58,917 nt of DNA, taken from NCBI GenBank assembly GCA_025456345.1, contig JALOKU010000010.1, positions 1 to 58,917 of the forward strand, written 5' to 3'. The position numbers and the translations under genes were made by a program. Each line of letters opens with the position of its first letter. The first letter of the stretch is position 1. Below the pieces are notes generated by a model. It was not told where the DNA came from. It saw only the letters and a program-made list of their open reading frames with translations, and did no database searches. Shown in pieces: positions 9,324 to 15,288 of the stretch. The DNA comes from Vicinamibacterales bacterium. Its GTDB lineage: Bacteria; Acidobacteriota; Vicinamibacteria; Vicinamibacterales; JAKQTR01.

Positions 9324-9431
9324 CGCGCCCCACCCCGCCCACGCGGGGCGCGGCGATGACGACACAGGATTCAGTTGGGTGCCGGGCCCAGCGACTGGGA
9401 CGACAACACGGTTCAAGACCGGCCGGCACCC
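9324..9431 (-). promoter_or_regulatory. Structured leader upstream of rnj (three-way junction and ribosome-site hairpin)
   Basis: Read on the minus strand, three nested pairings fit one compact fold. P1 is GGGTGCCGG/CCGGCACCC (9423-9431 with 9377-9385). Inside it are CGGT/ACCG with a 5-nt loop (9409-9421) and CCCAG/CTGGG with a 3-nt loop (9387-9399). Closer to the gene an 8-bp stem (9324-9331 with 9345-9352) ends right before the GAGGG ribosome site. It lies in the likely 5' UTR of rnj, so autoregulation by RNase J cleavage is plausible but inferred. Confidence 0.5.
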
Positions 9432-9468
9432 GGACCAGGCCGCGCGATGGCCGCACAACCTCGTCACG

Positions 9469-9491
9469 CCGCCGGATTGAGAAGCCGGCGG
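9469..9491 (-). terminator. Hairpin downstream of rsmA (weak terminator candidate)
   Basis: CCGCCGG and CCGGCGG pair perfectly around a 9-nt loop about 85 bp after the rsmA stop. There is no T-tract after it on the minus strand, so it could equally be part of the rnj leader or a processing stop. A TATAGT hexamer near 9573-9578 on the minus strand is a weak promoter candidate for rnj. Confidence 0.3.
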
Positions 9492-9573
9492 CCGCGCCGG
9501 TCCGATCGGCGCCTGTCAGGCTGCTGGGAGAGCCGTATCAACAGGCGTGATCTCGCCGTAATTACCTCGCGAA

Positions 9574-10389
9574 CTATACCACACCAGCCGCGTCTCCGGC
9601 ATCGAGGACGTGCGCAAGCCTCGCCAGTTCTTCAAGATGCAGCGTCTCGGGCCTCCTGGCGGGATCGACGCCCGCCTCCACCAGGACATCCGCCGCCCGC
9701 TTCCCCCTGGAGGAGGCCGCCGGCTGGAGCGAATTCACGAGCATCTTGCGCCGCTGGGAGAACAGCGAGCGGACCATCGTTTCAAACCTGCGCCGGTCCG
9801 GGACCTCGACCTTCGGCGGCCTGAAACGCAGCCGGATGACGCTCGACCAGACCTCCGGCGGGGGCCGGAACGCACCCGGCGGCAGCGTGAGCATGGGCTC
9901 GACGTCCGCCTCGAGCTGCACCATGATCGACAGCGCCCCGTACTGCCGGGTCCCGGGCGGCGACGCCACCCGTTCGGCGACCTCCCGCTGCAGCATCAGC
10001 GTCGCATCCCGAAGCCTGCCGCTCGACCGGGCGAGTTCGAGCAGGCGGAAGAGAATGGGGGACGACACGTTGTAGGGCAGGTTGCCGATGACGCGCCACG
10101 GCTCCGGGGAACCGCCTTCGAACAGCCGCTCGGCCGGCACGTCCAGGAAATCGCCCTCGATGACGCGGGCGCGCGCGGGCAGGCGGCCGCGAAGGAGCGG
10201 CACCAGGTCGCGGTCGATCTCGACGGCCGTCAGCGCAGCCACGGCGCCGGCCAGGGCCACCGTGAGCGACCCGCGGCCCGGGCCGATCTCGATGACCTGA
10301 TCCTTCGGCGCAAATGCCGCGGCGTCGAGCACGCGAGAAGCCCAGGCGGCGTCGAGAAAATGCTGGCCGAACCGCCGCCGCCCCTTCAC
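9574..10389 (-). CDS. rsmA: 16S rRNA (adenine1518/1519-N6)-dimethyltransferase (KsgA)
   Basis: A 271-residue Rossmann methyltransferase. It starts with the family signature RRRFGQHFL, has the SAM-binding motif EIGPGRGSLT (about residues 38-47), the acidic ribose contact ALTAVEIDRDL, the catalytic motif NLPYN and a C-terminal helical domain with PPPEVWSSVIRL. It dimethylates two adjacent adenines in helix 45 of 16S rRNA during small-subunit assembly, using SAM. The GTG start at 10389 overlaps the stop of the upstream zincin gene (GTGA), indicating translational coupling. Confidence 0.95.
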   Translation of the reverse strand: MKGRRRFGQHFLDAAWASRVLDAAAFAPKDQVIEIGPGRGSLTVALAGAVAALTAVEIDRDLVPLLRGRLPARARVIEGDFLDVPAERLFEGGSPEPWRVIGNLPYNVSSPILFRLLELARSSGRLRDATLMLQREVAERVASPPGTRQYGALSIMVQLEADVEPMLTLPPGAFRPPPEVWSSVIRLRFRPPKVEVPDRRRFETMVRSLFSQRRKMLVNSLQPAASSRGKRAADVLVEAGVDPARRPETLHLEELARLAHVLDAGDAAGVV

Positions 10390-10793
10390 GCGCCGTTCTC
10401 CGGAGGGTGATCCTGCGCCCGCCAGTAGCGCTCCTCGATCTCCTCCAGTTCTTCCTCGGACAGTCCGAAGTAGTGGCCGACCTCGTGAATGAGCGTTTCG
10501 CCGACGGTGACCACCACGTCGTCGTCGGTGTCGCTCGCGTCTTCGATCGGGCCCTGATAGAGGACGATGCGATCGGGCAGCGCGTTGCCGTAGTCCCAGG
10601 AACGCTCGGTCAGCGGCGTGCCCTGGTAAAGGCCGAACAGCGTGTCGGGCGGGTCGATCTCCATCTCGTCCAGCAACGCGCCGGGCGGCTCGTCTTCGAC
10701 GATCACGGCGATGTTCTGCAGGTGGTCGCGGAACCGGGACGGGATCGTCCGGATCGCCTCGGCAACCAGCTGTTCGAAGCGCGCGCGCGTCAT
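10386..10793 (-). CDS. Zincin-like metallopeptidase family protein
   Basis: A 135-residue acidic protein with the zinc-protease motif HEVGHYFGLSEEE near residues 103-115, the hallmark of the small Zincin_1 (PF06262-type) family. The HExxH variant reads HEVGH, with a further acidic residue downstream. Family members are small cytoplasmic proteins of unknown physiological substrate. It overlaps nth by 4 bp (ATGA) upstream and rsmA by 4 bp (GTGA) downstream, so it is embedded in a tightly coupled operon. The start is fixed by the overlap and by the family length of about 130 residues. Confidence 0.85.
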   Translation of the reverse strand: MTRARFEQLVAEAIRTIPSRFRDHLQNIAVIVEDEPPGALLDEMEIDPPDTLFGLYQGTPLTERSWDYGNALPDRIVLYQGPIEDASDTDDDVVVTVGETLIHEVGHYFGLSEEELEEIEERYWRAQDHPPENGA

Positions 10794-11515
10794 CGGCGGC
10801 GGGAGGCGGCGGGCTTGCTCCGCGGCCTGGCCTTGACGGCCTTCCGGCGCGAGGCGGCGCGCGGCTTGGCTGGCGCGGGCAGCAGGGAGGCGTTGGCATG
10901 GAACGCGCACGCCTCGGCCGCGGCGCACTGGCTGCACAGCGGTTCCGGTTTGCAGATGCGCCGGCCGTGCAGGATAAGCGTGTCGGACGCCCGGGTCCAC
11001 AGCCCCGGAGGCAGCGCTCCGGTCAACTGCTGTTCGACCCGATCGGGGTCGTCCGAATCGGCGATGCCGAGGCGGTTGCTCACCCGGAGCACGTGCCGAT
11101 CCACAGGGAACCCGGGGACCCCGAGCGCGTGCCCGAGCACGACGTTGGCCGTCTTGCGCCCCACGCCGGGGAGCTTGACCAGGGCTTCCAGGGTGCGCGG
11201 GACCTCGCCGCCATGGCGCTCGACAAGCGCCCGTGACATGCCCGTCAGCGCCTTGGCCTTCTGCCGGAAGAAGCCGGTCGAGTGGATCAGCGACTCGACC
11301 TCCACGGCTGGCGCGCCTGCCAGGGCGCGCGCGTCGGGGAACTTCGCGAAGAGCGCGGGCGTGACCTTGTTGACGCCGACGTCGGTCGCCTGCGCGGAGA
11401 GGATGGTCGCCGCCAGGAGCTCGAACGCGTTGCGGTAGTGCAACTCCGTGTCGGCCTCCGGATGCTGGTGGCTCAGCGCCTCGATGACGGAGCGGGTTTC
11501 AGCGGCCGACTTCAC
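10790..11515 (-). CDS. nth: Endonuclease III (DNA glycosylase/AP lyase)
   Basis: A 241-residue HhH-GPD glycosylase for oxidised pyrimidines. The helix-hairpin-helix LPGVGRKTANVV carries the catalytic lysine, and VDRHVLRVSNRLG holds the catalytic aspartate. A C-terminal 4Fe-4S cluster motif is present as C-X5-C-X2-C-X5-C (CKPEPLCSQCAAAEAC); E. coli Nth has X6 in the first gap, so one residue is missing there. A basic Ala/Lys/Arg tail of about 30 residues extends past the cluster. The GTG start directly abuts the DUF3467 stop. Being in the lexA transcription unit suggests DNA-damage-linked expression, which is an inference. Confidence 0.93.
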   Translation of the reverse strand: MKSAAETRSVIEALSHQHPEADTELHYRNAFELLAATILSAQATDVGVNKVTPALFAKFPDARALAGAPAVEVESLIHSTGFFRQKAKALTGMSRALVERHGGEVPRTLEALVKLPGVGRKTANVVLGHALGVPGFPVDRHVLRVSNRLGIADSDDPDRVEQQLTGALPPGLWTRASDTLILHGRRICKPEPLCSQCAAAEACAFHANASLLPAPAKPRAASRRKAVKARPRSKPAASRRR

Positions 11516-11833
11516 CTAGTGCACCGGTCCTTTCGCCGGGGGCGCGCTGGCGTAGGCGTCGTTGTAGCTGCGCAACTGATCCTGGAGCGCCGCGATGAGG
11601 CTCGGAATGATCTGCACCGGGACGACCAGCCGCGCCCGCACCGGCGCCTTCACGACGTGCTCCTGCTGGGCGGCCTGGATGTCCTGGTCCGACAGCGGCT
11701 GCACCTCGCAGAACGTCAGCGTGAAGTCGAACGGCGTGTGCGAGACGCCGCAGAAGTTCGCGTACGTGCGATCCGTGCCGCCCGGGTCGGCCGGCACGAT
11801 CGTGAAATTCACCTGGCGGGGTTCATCTGCCAC
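11516..11833 (-). CDS. DUF3467-type protein
   Basis: A 105-residue protein whose core (NFTIVPADPGGTDRTYANF, FDFTLTFCEV, VRARLVVPVQIIPSL, LQDQLRSYNDAY) matches my memory of the DUF3467 family: a small soluble protein with a conserved Y-x-N-x-x-x-V-x-x-x-P-x-[ED]-F pattern. Function is unknown. The start is GTG with a GGGAG ribosome site 6 bp upstream. It lies between lexA and nth on the minus strand with no gap to nth, which places it in the same operon. Confidence 0.75.
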   Translation of the reverse strand: MADEPRQVNFTIVPADPGGTDRTYANFCGVSHTPFDFTLTFCEVQPLSDQDIQAAQQEHVVKAPVRARLVVPVQIIPSLIAALQDQLRSYNDAYASAPPAKGPVH

Positions 11834-11845
11834 GGCTCGCTCCCC

Positions 11846-11865
11846 GGCCGGCAGGAGCGCCGGCC
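11846..11865 (-). terminator. Hairpin between lexA and the DUF3467 gene
   Basis: GGCCGGC and GCCGGCC pair around a 6-nt loop in the 40-bp gap after the lexA stop, just before the ribosome site of the next gene. It lacks a T-tract, so partial termination or mRNA processing is as likely as true termination. Confidence 0.35.
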
Positions 11866-11873
11866 ATCCGCGC

Positions 11874-12482
11874 TCAGTACTTGCGCATCACACCGACGAC
11901 CACACCCTGAATCTGGATCTGGTCAGCCGCGACGACGAGCGCCTGCATGGCGGGGTTCGCCGGCTGCAGGCGGACGTTGCCGTTCTCGCGGTAGAACTTC
12001 TTCAAGGTCACGTCCGACCCGCCGAGCAGCGCTATCACCATCTCGCCGTTGTCGGCCGTCTTGCGATCCTCCACGATGACGAAGTCGCCGTCGCGGATCT
12101 GCTCGTCGATCATCGAATCGCCGCGGACCTTGAGCACGTAGGTGTCGCGCTTGCCCACGAGGTCGTCCGGAACCGCGATCGTCTCGGTGCCGGCCACGGC
12201 CTCGATGGGCGCGCCCGCGGCGACAAAGCCCAGCAGCGGCAGCTCGAGCGAACGCCCGCCGCCGCGCGTCGGCACCATCTCGACCGAACGGCTCCGGTTC
12301 CAGGCCCGGCGGATGAAGCCTTTGTCCTGCAGATTCGTGAGGTGCTTGTGCACCGTCGCCAGCGACGAGAGACCGAACCGGCGTCCAATCTCCTCCAGGC
12401 TGGGCGCGTAGCCGTGCTGCTGGATGAACTCCCCGAGGTAGTCGAGAATCTCCCGCTGCCGCTTGGTGAGTGGAAACGCCAC
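11874..12482 (-). CDS. lexA: LexA repressor (SOS regulator, self-cleaving)
   Basis: A 202-residue LexA with an N-terminal winged helix (residues 1-66, KRQREILDYL and APSLEEIGRRFGLSSLATVHKHL) and a C-terminal S24 peptidase domain. The autocleavage site is the A89-G90 bond in FVAAGAP; the catalytic serine is S123 (GDSM) and the lysine K161 (TLKK). RecA filaments on damaged DNA trigger self-cleavage and derepress SOS genes. The start is GTG with a strong AGGAGGG ribosome site. It heads an operon with nth. No canonical SOS box (proteobacterial CTGT-N8-ACAG or Firmicute CGAAC-type) was found upstream, so the operator of this lineage is unknown to me. Confidence 0.95.
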   Translation of the reverse strand: MAFPLTKRQREILDYLGEFIQQHGYAPSLEEIGRRFGLSSLATVHKHLTNLQDKGFIRRAWNRSRSVEMVPTRGGGRSLELPLLGFVAAGAPIEAVAGTETIAVPDDLVGKRDTYVLKVRGDSMIDEQIRDGDFVIVEDRKTADNGEMVIALLGGSDVTLKKFYRENGNVRLQPANPAMQALVVAADQIQIQGVVVGVMRKY

Positions 12483-12526
12483 GGGATCGCCCTCCTGGAT
12501 GCCGCACCGTGTGGCGCAGCGCCTTC

Positions 12527-12555
12527 ATTGTGCGCAAAGGAAAGGCGAAAGTCAA
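12527..12555 (-). promoter_or_regulatory. lexA promoter
   Basis: On the minus strand TTGACT (12550-12555) and CACAAT (12527-12532) are separated by 17 bp, a good sigma-70 promoter. Transcription would start near 12520, giving a leader of about 40 nt before the GTG at 12482. Confidence 0.7.
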
Positions 12556-12621
12556 CCGGCGTGCTAGCATGGCCGCAGCTGATGTCACCTTCGCCCCGCC
12601 GGGCAGTCTAACCAACAGGAC

Positions 12622-12703
12622 CGGCTTCATGACCTGCGCGCGGCGGCTGAGTGCTTCCGCGAGAACGGATCATGAAGCCGCCTCCGGGGACCCGGAGAGG
12701 ACC
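12622..12703 (+). promoter_or_regulatory. Inverted repeat and ribosome-site hairpin upstream of the ECF sigma gene
   Basis: CGGCTTCATGA (12622-12632) and TCATGAAGCCG (12670-12680) are perfect reverse complements 37 bp apart in the lexA/sigma intergenic region. Just after them CTCCGGG and CCCGGAG pair around 2 nt; the second arm contains part of the GGAGAGG ribosome site of the sigma gene. The repeat could be a DNA operator for either divergent gene or an RNA stem in the sigma leader that hides the ribosome site. Confidence 0.5.
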
Positions 12704-12708
12704 GACAG

Positions 12709-13365
12709 ATGTCGACCCGCGCCGCGGCATGGCCGGCAGGTGGCATTCAACCGGACTGGACGCTGACCGTGCTGCCTTCGACCCAAGACGAGTCCGGCCG
12801 CGACGAGCCGCTCGGCGATCTCGATGACCGGCGCCTGGTCGAGCTGTGCCTGGCCGGCCGGGTCGACGCCTTCGATGTCGTCGTCGAACGGCATCAGCGC
12901 GTGGTCTACCAGCTCTGCTTCAGGTTCGTGCGCCGGCACGAAGACGCGGCGGACCTGACGCAGGAGGTCTTCCTGCGGGCGTACCGGGGGCTGCGGCGCT
13001 TCAGGGGCGATGCGACGCTGGCGACCTGGCTGCACCGCATCGGCGTCAACGTGTGCCTGAACAAAGTGGCCGGGCGAAAAGTGCCGGAGACGCCGCTCGA
13101 CGATGCCCCGCACATCCCGGCGGCGGGCGACGACCCCGCCGTGTCGTTCGCGAAGGCGCGGGAGGGCGCGCGGGTGAGGGCGGCGGTCGCCCGCCTGCCG
13201 CGCAAGCAGCGGGCGACGCTGATTCTGCGGGTGTACCAGGACCTGTCGCACCGGGAGATCGCGCTCGCGCTGGGCACGACAGTGGGTGCGGTGAAAGCGA
13301 ACTTCTTCCACGCCCTCGGGAACCTGAAAAAGATCCTCGCCGAGGAGGCGAGCGCGAAGCCATGA
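12709..13365 (+). CDS. ECF-family RNA polymerase sigma factor (RpoE-like)
   Basis: A 218-residue sigma factor with region 2 at about residues 42-115 (DAFDVVVERHQRVVYQLCFRF, DAADLTQEVFLRAYRGL, ATWLHRIGVNVCLN) and region 4 at about 155-208 (RLPRKQRATLILRVYQDLSHREIAL, TVGAVKANFFHALGNLK). Region 3 is absent, as expected for ECF sigmas. An unusual 40-residue N-terminal extension precedes region 2. The ATG is preceded by GGAGAGG at 10 bp. The gene overlaps the anti-sigma gene by 4 bp (ATGA), the standard sigma/anti-sigma arrangement, and is divergent from lexA. The downstream Spy-like protein suggests an envelope-stress regulon. Confidence 0.93.
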   Translation: MSTRAAAWPAGGIQPDWTLTVLPSTQDESGRDEPLGDLDDRRLVELCLAGRVDAFDVVVERHQRVVYQLCFRFVRRHEDAADLTQEVFLRAYRGLRRFRGDATLATWLHRIGVNVCLNKVAGRKVPETPLDDAPHIPAAGDDPAVSFAKAREGARVRAAVARLPRKQRATLILRVYQDLSHREIALALGTTVGAVKANFFHALGNLKKILAEEASAKP

Positions 13366-13982
13366 CGCACCTCTCACCCGACCAGGTCGTCGATGTCGCG
13401 GAAGGCTGCGCGGACGCCGCCGTCGCGGCGCACGCCGCCCGGTGCGCGTCGTGCCGCGCGAAGGCCGAGTCGCTGCTCGACGCCGTGCGCCTCGCCGAAT
13501 CCGACCCGCCGGTTGAGCCCTCGCCGCTCTTCTGGCCGCACCTGGCGGCGCGCATCGGCAACGCGGTGCGCCGCGAGGGGGCGCGTGTCCCGTTCTGGCG
13601 GTCGTGGACGTGGCGCCTGGCCCCGATCGGGGCGGCGGCCGTCCTGATGGTCGCCATCGGCATCGGCGCGCGCGTGTGGCCGGGAACGCCCGGCGGCAGC
13701 CCGCTGGTCCCCGCGATGCCGGCCGGCTCGCCGGCACAGGCGGCCATGGAACCGTCGGCGGACGTCGAAACGGCCGATGATCCGTCGTGGCTCCTGGTCA
13801 GCGCGCTGTCGGCGGACGTGAGCGTCGAGGAGGCAGAGGCGTCCGGCGCATGGCCGCCGCCAGGCGGCGCCGACAAGGCTCTCCTGCAACTCGACGACGC
13901 GGAGCGAATGGAGCTGGCGAGGATTCTCCGGGCGGAGCTTCGCACACGGGGCCCGGTGGCGCCGCAGGGGCCTGGCGCCTGA
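13362..13982 (+). CDS. Zinc-type anti-sigma factor, membrane-anchored
   Basis: A 206-residue protein with an N-terminal ZAS-like motif H-X3-C-X2-C (HAARCASC, about residues 24-31), one membrane helix (about residues 88-105, APIGAAAVLMVAIGIGARV) and an acidic extracytoplasmic tail rich in Ala and Pro. Proteins of this layout hold the cognate ECF sigma factor inactive at the membrane until a signal releases it. The ATGA overlap with the sigma gene supports partnership. The periplasmic part carries no recognisable sensor fold; its short DDAERMELARILRAEL helix may contact the Spy-like protein encoded next, which is a guess. Confidence 0.85.
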   Translation: MTHLSPDQVVDVAEGCADAAVAAHAARCASCRAKAESLLDAVRLAESDPPVEPSPLFWPHLAARIGNAVRREGARVPFWRSWTWRLAPIGAAAVLMVAIGIGARVWPGTPGGSPLVPAMPAGSPAQAAMEPSADVETADDPSWLLVSALSADVSVEEAEASGAWPPPGGADKALLQLDDAERMELARILRAELRTRGPVAPQGPGA

Positions 13983-14022
13983 CCGCCGCGGGCAGCGGGC
14001 ATCAGCGGAAGGACAGCAGATC

Positions 14023-14613
14023 ATGCGGACAGCTCATCGCCGGACACGCACTCTCATCATCGCCGTCCTCGCCGCGGCCTGTACCTCGGCGGCCGTCGCC
14101 GCGGCCGCCCAGGATCCTCAGCCGCCTCCGGCCGGCACGGCCCGCGTGCGCCCCGAGCTGCGCCAGGGGCAGGGGCGATCGGCTCAGCAGGCAGACCGCC
14201 TGGAAATCGCGGAGTTGCAGCGGCTGTTCGATGCCTACATGGTGATGCAGGCGCAGGAGGCGCTTCAGCTGGACGATGTGCAGTTCGGCCAGTTTCTGCC
14301 GAAGCTGAAAGCGCTGCAGGAAACGCGGCGCCGCAACGAGCAGGCCCGCACCCAGCTCGTCGGCGAACTCGGGCGGCTGACGGCGCCGTCGGCGGCGACC
14401 CTCGATGAGGCTGCCCTGCGCGATCGGCTGCGCGCGCTGCAGGAGCTGGAGAGCCGGTCGGCCGCCGAGTTGAGGCGCGCCTACGACACGATTGACCAGC
14501 AGCTGGACGTCCGCCGCCAGGCGAGGTTCCGCGTGTTCGAGCAGAACATGGAGCGTCGCAAGCTCCAGCTGATGCTGCGGGCGCGGCGCGGTGCGGCCGG
14601 GCAGGTCCTCTGA
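14023..14613 (+). CDS. Periplasmic Spy/CpxP-like or heavy-metal-sensor-like protein
   Basis: The 196-residue precursor has a signal peptide (LIIAVLAAACTSAAVAAAAQ, residues 11-30), a Pro/Gln-rich linker, then an all-helical, highly charged domain (55-190) with heptad-like Leu and Arg/Glu spacing (LEIAELQRLFDAYMVMQAQEAL, LKALQETRRRN, FRVFEQNMERRKLQLML). This layout resembles Spy/CpxP/ZraP periplasmic proteins that bind unfolded proteins or metals. The LTxxQ signatures are not exact, so the family call is tentative. Its position 41 bp after a sigma/anti-sigma pair fits an envelope-stress effector or sensor. Confidence 0.6.
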   Translation: MRTAHRRTRTLIIAVLAAACTSAAVAAAAQDPQPPPAGTARVRPELRQGQGRSAQQADRLEIAELQRLFDAYMVMQAQEALQLDDVQFGQFLPKLKALQETRRRNEQARTQLVGELGRLTAPSAATLDEAALRDRLRALQELESRSAAELRRAYDTIDQQLDVRRQARFRVFEQNMERRKLQLMLRARRGAAGQVL

Positions 14614-14652
14614 GGGCGCGCTGAGCGGCGGCGCATGCCGCGGGCGACGTGC

Positions 14653-14667
14653 TAGACTCGACTCGTG
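14653..14667 (+). promoter_or_regulatory. -10 box 6 nt before a GTG start (possible leaderless gene)
   Basis: TAGACT at 14653-14658 is followed after 6 nt by the GTG start at 14665. No Shine-Dalgarno sequence precedes the GTG. The spacing would put the transcription start at or next to the start codon. No clear -35 hexamer is visible. Confidence 0.45.
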
Positions 14668-15288
14668 AAGCCCGTGTTCGTCCTGGCGTGCGCGTGCCTG
14701 TGCATGGCCGCCGCCCCGCAGTCACCGCCGGAGGCGCTCCGGCAGACCCGGCTGCCGTTCACGGAGGCGGACGGCGACCGTTTCGCGGTGAAGTACGCCG
14801 CGGTCGTGGGGCGCACGCCCGTTCCGGCCGGCCAGCGCCGCAACCCCATCAAGACGGTCGTCACTGAGGCCGAGATCAACGGCTACCTGCGCTACCGCGG
14901 CAAGGACGTGCTGCCGGTTGGCGTGGTCGAGCCGTACGTGTTCACGCTCGGAAGCGGCAGGCTGTCGGGTGTGGCGACCGTCGATCTGGACGCCGTGCGG
15001 CTGTCGAAGTCGCGCGGGATGCTGGACCCTGTCCAGTTGCTGCGCGGGCGGGTGCCCGTCACGGCGACGGGCGTCCTGCGGTCGAAGGACGGCGAGTTCC
15101 GGTTCGACCTCGAGTCGGCAACGGTGGCCGGGTTGGAGGTGCCGAAGTCTCTCCTCCAGGAGCTGGTCAGCTACTACACGCGGAGCGCGGCGAACCCGGA
15201 CGGGTACAGCCTCGACGCGCCGTTCGCGCTCGCCGGCGGCATCCGCGAGATCACCGTCGAATCCAAGCGAGCCGTCATCATCCAGTGA
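14665..15288 (+). CDS. Secreted protein of unknown function
   Basis: The 207-residue precursor has a short signal peptide (VFVLACACLCMAAAPQ); the cysteines do not form a clear lipobox. The mature part is beta-rich (TEAEINGYLRYRGKDVLP, YVFTLGSGRLSGVATVDLDAV, VTATGVLRSKDGEFRFDLES) and ends with FALAGGIREITVESKRAVI. The pattern recalls LmeA/DUF2993-type lipid-binding beta domains, but this is only a resemblance. The GTG start lies 6 nt after a -10 hexamer. Its stop overlaps the recG start (GTGA), so it is at least co-translated with recG, although the functions seem unrelated. Confidence 0.65.
   Translation: MKPVFVLACACLCMAAAPQSPPEALRQTRLPFTEADGDRFAVKYAAVVGRTPVPAGQRRNPIKTVVTEAEINGYLRYRGKDVLPVGVVEPYVFTLGSGRLSGVATVDLDAVRLSKSRGMLDPVQLLRGRVPVTATGVLRSKDGEFRFDLESATVAGLEVPKSLLQELVSYYTRSAANPDGYSLDAPFALAGGIREITVESKRAVIIQ

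Noticed and set aside
9409-9421. GGTTCAAGACC looked like a tRNA T-loop
   Set aside because: Only 3-4 bp of T-stem form and no anticodon or acceptor arms of the right length could be placed; the sequence fits the three-way junction better.
6388-9480. A 1030-codon plus-strand frame opposite ftsK and rnj
   Set aside because: Composition is typical antisense shadow (Arg, Glu, Val, His rich, no domain); the minus-strand frames have full family motifs.
12483-12708. Search for a canonical SOS box upstream of lexA
   Set aside because: Neither CTGT-N8-ACAG nor CGAAC-N4-GTTCG-like sequence is present; the inverted repeat found has a different sequence and spacing.
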